NCBI RefSeq assembly: GCF_045679555.1
Contig: NC_092090.1
Span: forward strand, 29,291,702 to 29,355,701
Source: Salvelinus alpinus
Lineage: Eukaryota; Chordata; Actinopteri; Salmoniformes; Salmonidae
DNA length: 64,000 nt
Reading direction: 5' to 3'
The translations under genes and the position numbers were made by a program. This document shows, piece after piece, positions 23,037 to 55,101 of this stretch. The notes beneath the pieces are model-generated. The model was not told the DNA's origin, did no database searches, and saw nothing but the letters and a program-made list of their open reading frames with translations. The stretch's first letter is position 1; every line of letters begins with the position of its first letter.

Positions 23037-25640
23037 GGATGTTGTGTATCCCTGGAAGTAATCAGAATTCATGTAAACATTAACATTTTGAAAACATAGC
23101 TTGTCCAAAAGAAAGTTGTCTCTTCGCACAAATTTCTGTACTGAATGAAATATTACTGCTACCTTTTTAAAACCATGTATATCTTTAATTCCCAAACACA
23201 ATTCATCACAATCACTTATTTGTCTTTGAATCATTTTAAGCATCTTTTAACACCTAAAAAACACTTAGTACTTTTTAAACACTTTTAACATAGGCCAGGT
23301 CCTGTTGTTGTCTCATATCCCAGTGATAATGCCTTGCATTATGACTGGGAAGAAAACACTTCAATTTACTCAGCCTCCCATTGGCTCAACCATTAGCTCA
23401 ACTTACCCCATGACCATCAGCCCAACTCATCCCAAGTCAAACTTTATTTGCCCACACAGCTACAAGGATGCTAGTTTTAGGACCTCATATATAAGCTGAT
23501 AGAGAGCCAAGTTGATGCATAGAACAATATGAAATGTTCTACTTTGGTCGAAATACAAGCATTGTGAAACCTCTAACACGAAAAATTCATTTGACTTGGT
23601 GACAATCTGTTTTTTGGACCTAACTTTCTTACCACTTTTTGCATGTGGTTTCTTCCTTCACAGACTCCATGAAATGATGACCTCTTTCTAAATATTTGGT
23701 CAAACGTTTCCTAGAAACCAGGGTGGGTCGACTTCCCTCTTTGGCTCAACTTACCCCTCGCTCCCCTACATGTTACAACTTGTGTTCCTTATATTGAATG
23801 TCAGGACAGTAAGGGGATACTCATCAAAGTGCTTATTTATATTAGGCTACAGTACCACTATTTAACCCATGGAAATTCACCTCTTATTTAGTGAAATTAG
23901 CGCATTCATGTAAAGGACGAAGTGTAGAGGCCTAGGCTACTGCAGATCAGCAACAGCTGTGTAATATAATATGAAATGGACAACTTGTGTGATGTTGACC
24001 TTTTGTTCGTGGAGACTACTTGTTTGATATGTCAAGGCTAATTCTTTCACTAATACGGTGTGTTTGTTTTTCACAATTAGACATAACCTGTCTACTTCAT
24101 GACGGTGTTTAGTGTTACATAACCTGGGCTAGGCTATTCATGAAAAATGAATTTATTCAAAAATATATCACAAGTAGGCCTATGCCTGTGCTTCAGAATC
24201 TAGTCCAGAGGCATATGGACCACAGCAGCATATGTTCAACATGGTGACTGCACAAAGAGCAACAACAGCGCAGTGAAGGACAGCCTATTATTACCTGTCA
24301 CGATCAATAGGTTGTTTGCGGGCCCATGAGAAGGTGGGAAGAAAAAAGAAAGTCGTAAAAATGCCGCCGCCAAAGGCCAGGTTGAGAGGTCGTAGGGAAT
24401 GAAATGATAAAGCAGTTGTCCTCACGCAAGCCAAGCAATTTCGGAACCAGAGGCAACACACTTTTCCTAAAAACTGAGATGCCCCAGACCTGTCCGGCCG
24501 GTTCCTGGTTCTTGGCTGCAAATGTGCATGCGAACAGCTTGTCAATGACAGAGGAAGCCGAGGTGTAGAGAAGAAGGGCCCGGGGCTAGGGGAGTTTACA
24601 CAACGCCTTAACATTTATCCGCCCTCTCTGATTTTTCTATCCGACCTAACATAACGATGGCAATAAAGCGCAACCTTCCTGTGAAAATATTCAATGGTTC
24701 TTGGCCCTGATCCCTCTTTCCCATAGCCTACACCCTTGACAGATTAGATATATTCTGTTGCTGCTATTGTTCTTTTGACAAGAGTAGCTGGCATGTAGAA
24801 TTAAAGATTGGATTGCAAATGCATAATTTAGCATACATTGTATATAATGCATACTGTATAGGCCTACAATCATGTTTTTGTCACCCTATAATAATTATTT
24901 CTGATGAATTCTGATTACCTCCGCTGTCAATTTGTAAGGCCTGCTGCATGGGTATAGTCATAAGCCCACAATGTCCTCAGTTTGGGGTCATACAGCAGTT
25001 TATTTAATGAAGTAATAAGTAGCCTACTGTGTTATAAAAAGACAGACATATAGGCAGACAAGGCCGATTCATTAACCAACTTCAACATCTGTCTCCATCC
25101 AACACAACCTACTTATCATGAAACATTGTCCTTATTCAAACTTAAAATTTGACTTCCTAGGTCATTGTCAAGTGTAGCCATTCACAGACACCTAATGATG
25201 ACAGACGACCAAGGTGACATAGACCTACATGTAGTGTGTACAGGTATAACAGACCCTTGACTCATTCACTAAACCTGTACAGGTAGGTCTCAGGCTTACA
25301 GTCCCTTCAATAGAGTGACAGTAGTACTATTGGAAGGGGTGTGGCAAGAGGAGGAGGGATTCAGCTTCAGAGAGCGAGCTGTGCTGTTTTCAGCCGGAGG
25401 CATGTATCTCAGATTTAAGAATGAGTTAGCGTGTCAAGATAGCGTGTCTCGCTACAGACCACGCCTGCACCTGTCAGGTGTTCAGTGGCATGCCTATGTT
25501 TCGTGCGGGAACTCTTGTGTGTACTGTGTGTGCGTGAGAGAGAGCATGTCTGTCTGTGTGTGCTTGTGTGTACTCTCTCTCTCTCATTTGCTGCACACAG
25601 CTGCATACCCAAGCAGTGATGGACACCTGTGATTTACCTA
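23037..25640. other. Intergenic DNA, no gene supported
   Basis: Mostly AT-rich unique DNA. A more GC-rich patch with CpGs at about 24340-24600 carries a 107-codon minus-strand ORF (24291-24614) with no features that I recognise. A short CT/GT-rich stretch lies near 25520-25600. Confidence 0.4.
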
Positions 25641-25865
25641 CAGATGTAGGATCTTAATTTGATCACCTTGTTGCAGGAGAACTTTCCTGCAATGCAGGAA
25701 ATATAAAACATGTAGTGAATTTGAGGTTCAGAAAGGCTTCTGAAGTTTGTAATGTCTACGAAAAATGTACCAACCCCTACAAAAATGTCCATTAATTATA
25801 ATCCACATAATAATTCACATTTCCTGTTGTAGCAAACTAGCTCAAATTATGATCCAACATCTGTA
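25641..25865. mobile_element. MITE (cagatgtaggatcttaattt type)
   Basis: Left end 'cagatgtaggatcttaattt' and right end 'attatgatccaacatctgta' form inverted terminal repeats of a common salmonid non-autonomous transposon. There is no ORF. Confidence 0.8.
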
Positions 25866-26343
25866 ATGTCTCCAATGGCTGTGCAGCCCTGGAAACACCT
25901 AAATATTGACAGAGTCATGTAGCACCTCAGTGGCTGAGCCGCGCTGAGGAGCTCTCTTCTTCCTCTATACCTCTACACACAGGTTGGGGCTGGTTATGTA
26001 AACAACACAGAGAGGAAGAGCAGGTTTAGTATCATCTCAGAGCATCTCTCTTCCCTACCTGAGACACACAGGGGAAGAGTTGATACACGGGGCAGACAGA
26101 CCAAGACTAAGGTCATTATAACAGAGGTCATTATAACAGACTTTTTGACTTTGGACATTTCTCTTCATCATCTCTAACCACTAATTAGCAAGGGGTAGAT
26201 CTGTGGACAGATGAAAGATGGCCGGTAGTTGTATTTGCTCTATGCCGGCTTTCATTCACATTGGCAACAACACAATACTCAGGGCCAGGGTTTTGTACTG
26301 ACCACATGAACCAACCTGGTCTCGGAGCATTTCATATTATTCT

Positions 26344-26820
26344 GTACGTAAATCCGAGACACTCCTTTTAGTATGATATGTTACATTTTGCTGTATTAAT
26401 TTGTGTATGTCCATCATCCATTTGTATGATATGTTATGAATTACGTTGTTGTGGCTAATGTTAGCTAGGTGGCTAATGTTAACGTTAGTTAGCTGGCTAA
26501 CGTTAGCTAGGCTAGGGGTTAAGGTTTAGGGTTAAGGTTAGGGGAAGGGTTAGGGGAAAGTTAGCTAACATGCTAAGTAGTTGAAAAGTAGCAAAAAAGT
26601 AGTACATAGTTGAAAAGTTGCTTAAATGCTAAAGTTGTCGGTGATGAGATTCGAACAAGCAAACCTTTGGGTTCCTAGATGTTCACGTAATAAGCCTACC
26701 TATCTACCCTGACCAAACACCCTCCTTTTGTTTTTACCTCTTTTCATTTTTACATTAACCATACCAAATGTAACTTATCAGACTAATTTGAGTGTTCCGG
26801 ATTTATGTTTACTATGGCGG
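26344..26820. mobile_element. Non-autonomous TIR element with an internal tRNA-like module
   Basis: The left arm 'gtaaatccgagacactcc' through 'atatgttacatttt' pairs with the right arm 'aaatgtaacttatcagac' through 'gtgttccggatttat'. Inside are short repeats built on 'gctaacgttagctag' and 'gggttaaggttagggg'. On the minus strand at about 26640-26720, a tRNA-like head with the B-box-like 'tgttcgaatctcatcacc' is present. Confidence 0.65.
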
Positions 26821-29005
26821 CATGAACTGAACAGGGAAACTCTGGACTCTGAGTTGAGTTGAACTGGGCTGCTTAGTGTTATGACCACTGACAACTTGCT
26901 GACATAAAAGCCGCTGGCATGCATTCAGTTAGCCCTTCTCCCTGGCTGAATACAGTTACTTTACCCATGGAGCACATCAAACAATGTCAGAAATCCAGAC
27001 CTTTCAGGTAGCCAGCTCCACCTGCCAAGATAAAAAAGCCCCTTGGATGATGTCAACGCAGAAATGACAGATGACAACAAGATAACCAGCATATTTGAGT
27101 TTCTCTTTTGAGGAATGAACAGAGAGGATGTTAGCTATGCTGTTGGAATGCCAGGTGCCGTGTCTATTCCTGACTACAAGGCCACTGTGGGAATATAATT
27201 AAATATAACACTTTCATAGACCTCTATCTATCTGGGTATGTCCAAACCTGCATCAGTGACCTCACTGCCTGGCCTGATGTCAGAGCCCTCTGCCTAGGCA
27301 TGTGTTACGTGCCTTTGGTCACACAAACACACACGTACTTGAACATGGACAAGACGTGTGTCTGGGTGGGCATGGCGTGTCAGAGAGAGAATAACTCTCC
27401 TATCTGAGGCTACCTGGAGAGCATTTCTGAAACAGCTTTATCTGCCACATCTTGGTGCTGAACTGCAGCTGCCAGTGAATAGCTAGGGTTAGGGTGGCAA
27501 CAACCTCGCCCAGTAGTGCAACAATGGTGGAGGTGCCGCATTGAAATAAAACTTTCAACATATAATAAATAGAAATGTTATCATTCTAAATATTTGAAAT
27601 ATACAATTTCTCTAAAAGTCATTGACTTATGAGTGGTAGATGAAATGTATAGGAAGGAAAATATAATTGTATAGTTGGTATACTGCAGACCTACGGAGAT
27701 AGAGAGGTAAGTACAGATTGTGGTACATCTTTCCTTTCTCGTCAGTATAATGACATTGTGCACAGTAGAGGGAACTTCTAAAGCCTAGACATAATGTTCA
27801 TTAAACATCTCCTGTATATGGCAGCGGTAGGGTAGATAAGGGTTAGTACGGTATGCACATGTACATCTGAAGTGCACTTTGTTGACCCATAATAAACTCA
27901 GTTGAACTCCTCACTGCTGTCATCTACAGGCCAAAAGGGGAAAATACATTACAATTGCATGACAAGCAGTGAAGGAAATGAGATAATCTCTCACTCCCTC
28001 TCTCTTTTCTCTCTGACATAGTTCTTAAATGGTTTCATGTTGTTTTTCCTGATCTTTGTTGCCTAGCGACGTCTTTACTGTGAGCCGTGGCTGCACGGCA
28101 GGGGGGCGGAGCTGGTAGATGAGAGGCTTGGAGGCTTGTCACGCACGCACGCATGCTCACGCGCACACATGCACACACATAGCCTTCCACCTGTGCTATC
28201 ACCACCAGAGAGCTGACAAGTGTACAACGTGTCTGGATCAAAGAGACCAGAAAGGAGTCGGTGTTCTTTACCACAGAACAAACATGATGTGCAGGGGATT
28301 TTCCCAGGCTGAACAGAACATACTTTTAACTCATCCATGTGGACTCTCATCACAGGCTAAGTTAGGGAATGAGTTGAGACTTGATGACACAGGGGGTCTG
28401 TAATTACCAATCCAGGTGTCTTTGCCAAAGCATTTGAACCCTGACCTCTGATACCTACACCACTCATAATTACACTGAACCTCACTATGGTTCACCATCT
28501 TTACCTGCCAAGCCTGAGACACATCATGTGTTACGTATTATGTACAAATGATTTACTCTGTGTCTTATAGTGGTGTTAGTAACACACAGCTCGTTAGGTG
28601 ATGCTGAACCCCATCTGTGACTTAGCTCCCTCTGCTGGAGATGACTCAGTACATCTGGAGAGAGAATACCTGCAGAGACAAGTGCTAATAGACTTACTGA
28701 AAGGCAGGAAAGCAGACAGACAAACAAATAGTCTGGAGTTGTTCCCATGAGTGATTATAACTGGCTGTAGTGTGTAGACCCTGAGGAATAGAAACCTGCA
28801 TCCTCAACCAGGGCCAAGCAGCTGGTCTTTTCCCTTTAATTCATAACATTTTTAACTAATGTTTTGCTACTTTTGATTGTCTACAGTCCACACTCTTGGT
28901 ATTTGTAATTTAATGGTGCATATCATTTGTGATTAGCAATGTTTCCAAGCCCTGCAGTGCTCTAAAATCTTGACTTCATTAGGGAAAATGCTGGTGTGTA
29001 CAATA
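26821..29005. other. Intergenic DNA, no gene supported
   Basis: Unique-looking DNA. A short ACGC/CACA patch lies near 28140-28180. Small ORFs show no domain features. Confidence 0.45.
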
Positions 29006-29007
29006 TA

Positions 29008-30638
29008 CAGTTGAAGTCGGAAGTTTACATACAGTAAACAGCCAAATATATTTAAACTCAGTTTCTCACAATTCTTGACATTTAATCCTTGTAAAAATTC
29101 CCTGTCTTAGGTCAGTTAGGATCACCACTTTATTTTAAGAATGTGAAATGTCAGAATAATAGTAGAGAGAATGATTTATTTCAGCTTTTATTTCTTTCAT
29201 CACATTCCCAGTGGGTCAGAATTTTACATACACTCAATTAGTATTTGGTAGCATTGCCTTTTAAATTGTTTAACTTGGGTCAAACGTTTCGGGTAGCCTT
29301 CCACAAGCTCCCACAATAAGTTGGGTGAATCTTGGCATATTCCTCCTGATAGAGCTGGTGTAACTGAGTCAGGTTTGTAGGCCTCCTTGCTCGCCTCCTT
29401 GCTCGCACACGCTTTCAGTTCTGCACACATTTTCTATACGATTGAGATCAGGGCTTTGTGATGGCCACTCCAATACCTTGACTTTGTTGTCCTTAAGCCA
29501 TTTTGCCACAACTTTGGAAGAATACTTGGGGTCATTGTCCATTTGGAAGACCCATTTGCGACCAAGCTTTAACTTCCTGACTGATGTCTTGAGATGTTGC
29601 TTCAATATATCCACATAATTTTCCTTATGAAGCCATCTATTTTGTGAAGTGCACCAGTCCCTCCTGCAGCAAAGCACCCCCACAACATGATTCTCCCACC
29701 CTGGTGCTTCACGGTTGGGATGGTGTTCTTCGGCTTCCAAGCATCCCCCTTTTTCCTCCAAACATAACGATGGTCATTATGGCCAAACAGTTGTATTTTT
29801 GTTTCATCAGACCAGAGGACATTTCTCCAAAAAGTACCATCTTTGTCCCCATGTGCAGTTGCAAACTGTAGTCAAACCGTAACCGTAGCTTTTTTATGGC
29901 AGTTTTGGAGCCGTGGCTTCTTCCTTGCTGAGCGGCCTTTCAGGTTATGTCGATATAGGACTCGTTTTACTGTGGCTATAGATACTTTTGTATCTGTTTC
30001 CTCCAGCATCTTCACAATGTCCTTTGCTGTTGTTCTGGGATTGATTTGCATTTTTCGCACCAAAGTGTGCTCATCTCTAGGAGACAGAACGTGTCTCCTT
30101 CCTGAGCGGTATGACGGCTGCGTGGTCCCATGGTGTTTATACTTGCGTACTATTGTTTGTACAGATGAACGTGGTACCTTCAGGCGTGTGTAAATTGCTC
30201 CCAAAGATAAACCAGACTTGTGGAGGTCTACAATTTTTTTGTGGAGGTCTTTGATGATTTATTTTGATTTTCCCATGATGTCAAACAAAGAGGCACTGAG
30301 TTTGAAGGTAGGCCTTGAAATACATCCACAGGTACACCTCCGATTGACTAAAAGGATGTCAATTAGCCTATCAGAAGCTTCTAAAGCCATTACATAATTT
30401 TCTGGAATTTTCCAAGCTGTTTAAAGGCACAGTCAACTTAGTGTATGTAAACTTCTGACCCACTGGAATTGTGATACAGTGAATTATAAGTGAAATAATC
30501 TGTCTGTAAACAATTGTAGGAAAAATTACTTGTGTCATGCACAAAGTAGATGTCCTAACCGACTTGCCAAAACTATCGTTTGAAAAACGAGTTTTAATGA
30601 CTCCAACCTAAGTGTATGTAAACTTCCAACTTCAACTG
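29008..30638 (-). mobile_element. Tc1-like DNA transposon (family A), full length but decayed
   Basis: Both terminal repeats are present ('cagttgaagtcggaagttta' at the left, 'cttccaacttcaactg' at the right), flanked by TA, for 1631 bp. Transposase is on the minus strand: an N-terminal part (29872-30204) with 'SYRSGRRHVLSPRDE' and a C-terminal part (29369-29761) with '[13 protein letters not shown]' and '[11 protein letters not shown]'. Frameshifts separate the parts. Same family as the element at 1-1133, opposite orientation. Confidence 0.95.
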
Positions 30639-30854
30639 TACATACTTACACACAAGCAGAGGCACACATGATGCTTTAGAAGGTTATCTAAGGTGTAGAT
30701 CAATAGCTAGCATTAAGAGAGCCCACTCCACACCATATATGTACCTATCTTGAGTAGGAAAGTTCAACACTAACGACAACAAAAAATAGTATGTTTACCA
30801 ACACTCATATCCAAAGAACTTTCTGAAACTTTCAAATGGTTCCTTTTTTATTTA

Positions 30855-31791
30855 CACTAAATAAACAAAAGTATGTATCCCCTTCAAATTAGTGGATTCT
30901 GCTATTTCAGCCATACCCGTTGCTGACAGGTGCAATCTCCATCGACAAACCGTCATAGAGTGCCACCTTTCCAACAGGTCAGTTCGTCAAATTTCTGCCC
31001 TGCTAGAACTTCCCTGGTCAACTGTAAGTGCTGTTATTGTGAAGTGGAAACGTCTAGGAGCAACAACGGCTCAGCCGCAAAGTGGTAGGCCACACAAGCT
31101 CACAGAATGGGGCCGCAGAGTGCTGAAGTGCCTAGCGCGTAAAAATCGTCTGTCTTCGGTTGCAACACTCACTACTAAGTTCCAAACATCCAGTGGAAAC
31201 ACGATCTCTGGAGTGATGAATCACGCTTCACCATCAGGCAGTCCGAAGGACGAATCTGGGTTTGGCGGATGCCAGGAGAACGCCACCTGCCCAAATGCAT
31301 AGTGCCAACTGTAAAGTTTGATGGAGGAGGAATAATGGTCTGGGGCTGCTTGTCATGGTTCGGGCTAGGCCCCTTAGTTCCAGTGAAGGGAAATCTAAAC
31401 ACTACAGCATACAATGACATTCTAGACGATGCTGTGCTTCCAACAATGCCCCTGTGCACAAAGTGAGGTCCATACAGAAATGGTTTGTCGAGATCGGTGT
31501 GGAAGAACATGACCGTCCTGCACAGAGCCCTGACCTCAACCTCATTTAACATCTTTGGGATGAATTGGAACGCCGAATTGCGAGCCAGGCCTAATCGCCC
31601 GACCGCACTAATGCTCTTGTGGCTGAATGGATACAAGTTCTCGCAGCAATGTTCCAACATGTAGTGGAAAGCCTTTCCAGAAAAATGGAGGCTGTTATAA
31701 CAGCAAAGCGGGTCTAACCCCATATTAATGCCCATGATTTTGGAATGAGATGGTGGATGAGCAGGTATCCACATACTTTTGCTAATGTAGT
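30855..31791 (+). mobile_element. Tc1-like transposon (family D), internally deleted
   Basis: It begins 'cactaaataaacaaaagtat' and ends 'cacatacttttgctaatgta'. The HTH region is readable in 30892-31180 ('RSVRQISALLELPWSTVSAV'), then catalytic-domain pieces such as '[15 protein letters not shown]' and, in another frame, the stretch behind 'cctgacctcaacc'. Compared with the family as I remember it, at least three internal segments are missing, so it cannot code a full transposase. Confidence 0.85.
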
Positions 31792-32465
31792 ATATGTACT
31801 GAATCTCTAAAGATGCTTCAGATATTCTGTAGTGTAGTGGCAGCAGTATAAAAGCTGTTGAGTTGGGTTGTTGCATGGACAGGTGCAGTCTGGGGCCTGA
31901 GTCTGGTTCTAGGCCCTGCAGGGCAGGTAAGCAGTGTCAGGCAGCGACCGACCGGCGTCTCCTCTCCTCGGACTGTACAGATTTGACAGGAACAGGAAGA
32001 GATGCAGACGATAAAGCCCCTGCTGTGTTTGAAGCTGTTCAGCTCAGAGCCCACAAAGACACAGTCACACAGGGCTACAACCATCACCCCCCTGTGCCTC
32101 GCACGCAAAGGCATAACCCCTCTCCTCAGTCAGACCAGACCAGGCCAGGCTAGAAGGAAACATCAAGGCGGCAAGGCAAAGCTTGCAGTGGTTTGGTTTG
32201 GAGGGTCAGTGGTTCCATTTTTGCCATTCTCTCTCTCTCTCTCTCTCTCCGTTTGTTTATAGTCTATGTCTCTGACAGGAGAGAGCTGATCAGAGGTCTC
32301 CTCACCTCATACAGTCCTATTTGGGTTTTAGAGACAAGGTTTCACTGGAGGAAAGGAGTCAGTTCAGTCAGTTCAATGTCTCTGCTTTACAAGACCCAGT
32401 TGATTAATTAGTTCCCTTTGGCTTATCGTTTTGAGTGACAGTTGCCGTGGGCAGGGTTATGGAGG
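31792..32465. other. Region downstream of the ccbe1-like stop codon
   Basis: This is probably partly the 3' UTR of the ccbe1-like gene on the minus strand. A CT run lies at about 32229-32249. I cannot place the polyadenylation site with confidence. Confidence 0.4.
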
Positions 32466-51369
<18,904 letters not shown>

Positions 51370-53440
51370 GGCGAGCTCCGTGACAGCCTTGTTTATATTT
51401 TCTTGATGCCTCGAAAACGAAGACTGTGCACTACTGCAAAACAGCTATATGTTTTAATTTATCAATGTCGCACATGAACTGATTTTAAGCTAACAGAAAT
51501 CATAATTATACTCAGAGGTCAAACACGTGAGACCCTGCACATTAATTACTACACTCAAATCTTCCTCGCGGCACTGTCGCGGCACTGAGTCCTGTCCCAA
51601 CTGTTGCGCACTGAATCAGACCCCCTCGAGCGAGTTTATAGACATGCGCCGTGATGAGCGCGATTCCTCTCACTAATCCCCAGCGGAATTACATTCCTGT
51701 ATTCCTGTTTTTTTTTTAAACTGACTGACGAAAAGGAAACATTTAAGACACAGTTGAAAATACCTCTGTCGTCCTCTTGAGCGAACTCTCATCCAGAATA
51801 ATTTCTCTAATTCCACATGCGTCTTTCTCTCATCCTCTCCTCCCTACACATTAGTGCATTAATTTAATTTGATTTAGGAAATACATATGTGGGGGAAGAG
51901 GTCAATTTTCTATGTAAAGAGCAGAACCAATTTAGAGGAAATCGTTTGACTGATTGTTTCTTATTCTCCTCTCACCCTCTCTTTCATCAAGGACAAGCTG
52001 TAGCATAACACATTTACTGATTCCTGAAATTAACTTTCCCATTTAAATTCACCCCATAAATTGTTGATATAGGCCCACTCTTTAATCAATGTCCAGAAGA
52101 TTATTGTTTTGACTTTTTACTAATGTTCATCTGCATGTCATATGCACTATTGGCATACTGAAATTATTTGAAGTCCAATAAAGTCTTAGAAACATTATAT
52201 CTTTTTTTATCATAATCGAGAAAAATACAAGCCTGTATTTGTCAAATATTTCTGTAATTCTAAATCAAAGCTGAATTAACAAGATAACTCTTCAGTTGCT
52301 CAGTCCCTAAAGCTGCCACTGTTTCCTAATTCGATTTTATTGCTTTAAATTCAATCATCCTAAAACAGAGAAGCTGTTGTCACTGAAGGAACTTTGTAGG
52401 GGACATCTTTAATATGTTTACACAACACAAGCTACTTTATTATTTTCAGATTCAATGAGAAAAATATATAATCACACATTTAAATGACCATTGGACACAT
52501 TTGATTGCTCGTTAAGTAAATCTTCAACTGTTGACATTCCCTTGACAAATAATTTAGGAGATGCAATGCAATATTACCATATTTGTCTGTATGATGGAAA
52601 TGTTGTGCTTCATAATTTTTTTGTGCTGCAGTACTAGGATTGTTCTGGAATCTGGACAGTTTGCAAGGAGAGTGACTTGCATAGTTGAGCTCTGTCTCTG
52701 AAGAGGGTAAGGGTTAACCACACTGACAGGGCAAAGCAGACCACCAGTCACCCCAGTGGTCAGCCTAAAGTGCCAATGGTCAGTCAGTGTCAGTGGTGAT
52801 GTTATGTAATGCTGTGTTCAGTTGACTTCTGTCCAGCCTCTCTGTATCTTTTCCTCTAGTGGATTTGTTGGCCACCAGTCAATTGCAACAGATGGTTTTA
52901 TTCACCACAAACGAATCTGTCCTTCAGACTCCCCTCCCACTTGCCTAACGCACTGAATGAAACTGCTTCCCTAGTCTCCTTTTGTTACGTTCCCACTAGA
53001 ATCAAATAAATGTATAAAATATATAAAGAAGCATTATTAAAGAACCGCAGAGAAAAGCGATGGTATAAACTGCAGTCTCTAGTTCATTATAATGACCACA
53101 GAGCCCATGCCTACTCATGTTCCCATGGAATGGAGCTCCTCTCTTGGTTTACTTTGGTTTTGGGTTTTATTTGGTGTTTGTCTATCTGCGTATATTGAAA
53201 CCAGTATAAATGTGTTTTTCATTTCAGGCTGGGGCCACATACACAGCAGTGTTTTTAGCTTACTGTCATATCTTCTGCGTGAAACAGTCCAGTCCTGAAA
53301 TGTACTGTCTGCAGTAAGAGATAATACTTTGACAATATCCCAGCTAGACCCTCTGTTTCTTTAATAATGGTTCTCTGACTGTTGTAAGGAATGTATGTCT
53401 TCCCTAGTCCTCTAGTTCATGGTTCCACATCACCAGAAAA
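51370..53440. other. Upstream region of the ccbe1-like gene
   Basis: 51370-51680 is the likely promoter and 5' UTR on the minus strand: CpGs around 51565-51660, a small tandem 'cgcggcactgt' pair at about 51567-51587, and TATA-like motifs at 51635-51640 and about 51391-51399. Beyond that the DNA is AT-rich and gene-free. Confidence 0.45.
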
Positions 53441-53497
53441 AGAACACTGACGAACCCTCTCTGGATCAAGTGGGGAAATACATCATATTATTGAGAT
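53441..53497. repeat. 57-bp exact repeat, copy 2
   Basis: Identical to 51059-51115, in the same orientation, 2382 bp away. This copy lies about 2 kb upstream of the ccbe1-like start codon. Confidence 0.95.
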
Positions 53498-54182
53498 GGA
53501 CCTCTTTCCACAGTCACTTTAGACAGCTATTTCAGTAACCTATTTGATGTATACTTGTTTCTGCCATTTATACACTGCTGTAGCAACAGCTCCATCCAGA
53601 ACTGTCATAGGATGAAATACAGCAGTTGAGATGTGTGAAGCAAGCAGGGCCTGGGCTGGAGGCTGGTCCCCCCTTTGTCTTGTATTGGTTGCAGTAACAC
53701 ATAGCAGTCTGTTTATCTATTTGTATTGTGTCTGTGTCACCTTAGAAACCCTCAAAGATAGTTTTCTCATGACTCCATTACAGCAGTAAACGCCTGACAG
53801 ATCAGACACAATATCACAGAGGTGATTTATCACATCTGGATGTTAAAAACAAATAAATAATGGAAATATGCTTTTCTCACATATTAAGAGTTCCTTATGT
53901 AAACTAATGGGGAATTATTTGTAGGCGTTGGCAAAACATTTTTTTTTACCTGGACAAACTTTGGACAAATGTTTTTCTTTTGTTTTCAGATAAATCTGTA
54001 TTTTATAAGACTGTCTGTCTGTACTGTACAGAAGCAATAAGAATGTCTCAACCTCTCAAACTGAGCTGACTGACAGCAGAAAGATTTTTACATGGTTCTT
54101 TATTGGGCCTCATTGTTACCTTTATGCATGACCTGAGGTTGAGGTACCATACGTACTTCATTTCTCATGTGTCCTTTACAGC

Positions 54183-54740
54183 AGGGTTGTCCAAACTCAG
54201 TCCTGGGGCCCTGTAAGGGGTGCGTACTGGCGGCAGAGAAGTCAGGCGCAGGAAAGCAAAAACTGTGTTGCAACGGCGCAGTTTAATAATAAAAATCACC
54301 GTAAACAGAACAATCAATACAATGGGTACAAAACCAGTCGCACACCAGAAAATAACGTGTACAAGCACTTACAATAAACAATTCCGGACAAGGACATGGG
54401 GGAACAGAGGGTTAAATACACAACATGTAATGATGGAATTGAAACCAGTTGTGTGGGAAGACAAAACAAAACAAATGGAAAATTAAAAATGGATCAATGA
54501 TGGCTAGAAGACGGGCGGCGCCGACCGCCGAACGCCGCCCGAACAAGGAGAGGAACCAACTTTGGCGGAAGTTGTGACAGGCCCCCCTGAGTGCACATTT
54601 TTGTTTTTGTCCTAGCACTACACAGCTGATTCAAATAATCAACTCATCATCAAGCTTTGATTATTTGAATGAGCTGTGAAAAGCTAGGTCAAAAAACAAA
54701 ACGTGCACCCAGGCTGAGTTCAGGAAACCCTGCTTTACAG
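54183..54740. mobile_element. Palindromic MITE split by a solo LTR
   Basis: Left arm 'ccaaactcagtcctggggcc' (54190-54211) and remainder from about 54585 ('gtcctagcactacacagctg', 'tgattatttgaatgagctgt') to 'caggaaaccctgct'. Same family as 49705-49905. The split shows that the MITE was there first. Confidence 0.8.
54212..54579. mobile_element. Solo LTR of an LTR retrotransposon (fossil)
   Basis: 368 bp starting TG and ending CA, flanked by the 5-bp target duplication GGCCC. It resembles a salmonid Ty3/Gypsy-type LTR from memory. No internal region is present. Inserted into the MITE at 54183-54740. Confidence 0.85.
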
Positions 54741-54757
54741 CACTGGGACAAGGCAAG

Positions 54758-55101
54758 TGTAACGTTCGTCGTTAAGGGTAGACCAAGGTGCAGCGTGATT
54801 TAGGTTCATCATACTTTATTTAAATGTGAACCAGCAAAAAAACAATAAACAACACCACGAACGAAAAGCTTCGTCGTGCAAAATACAAGATCCCACAATT
54901 GAAGGTGGGAAAGAGGGCTGCCTAAGTATGATCCCCAATCAGAAACAACGATAGACAGCTGCCTCTGATTGGGAACCATACTAGGCCAACAAAGAAAAAG
55001 AAAACATAGATATACAAAAACTAGAGTACCCACCCTAGTCACACCCTGACCTAACCAAAATATAGAGAATAAACAGGGATCTCTAAGGTCAGGAAGTGAC
55101 A
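54758..55101. mobile_element. Second solo LTR, different family (fossil)
   Basis: 344 bp from 'tgtaacgttcgtcg' to 'aggaagtgaca', TG...CA, flanked by the 5-bp target duplication GCAAG. It looks like another salmonid Gypsy-type LTR. No internal region is present. Confidence 0.85.
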
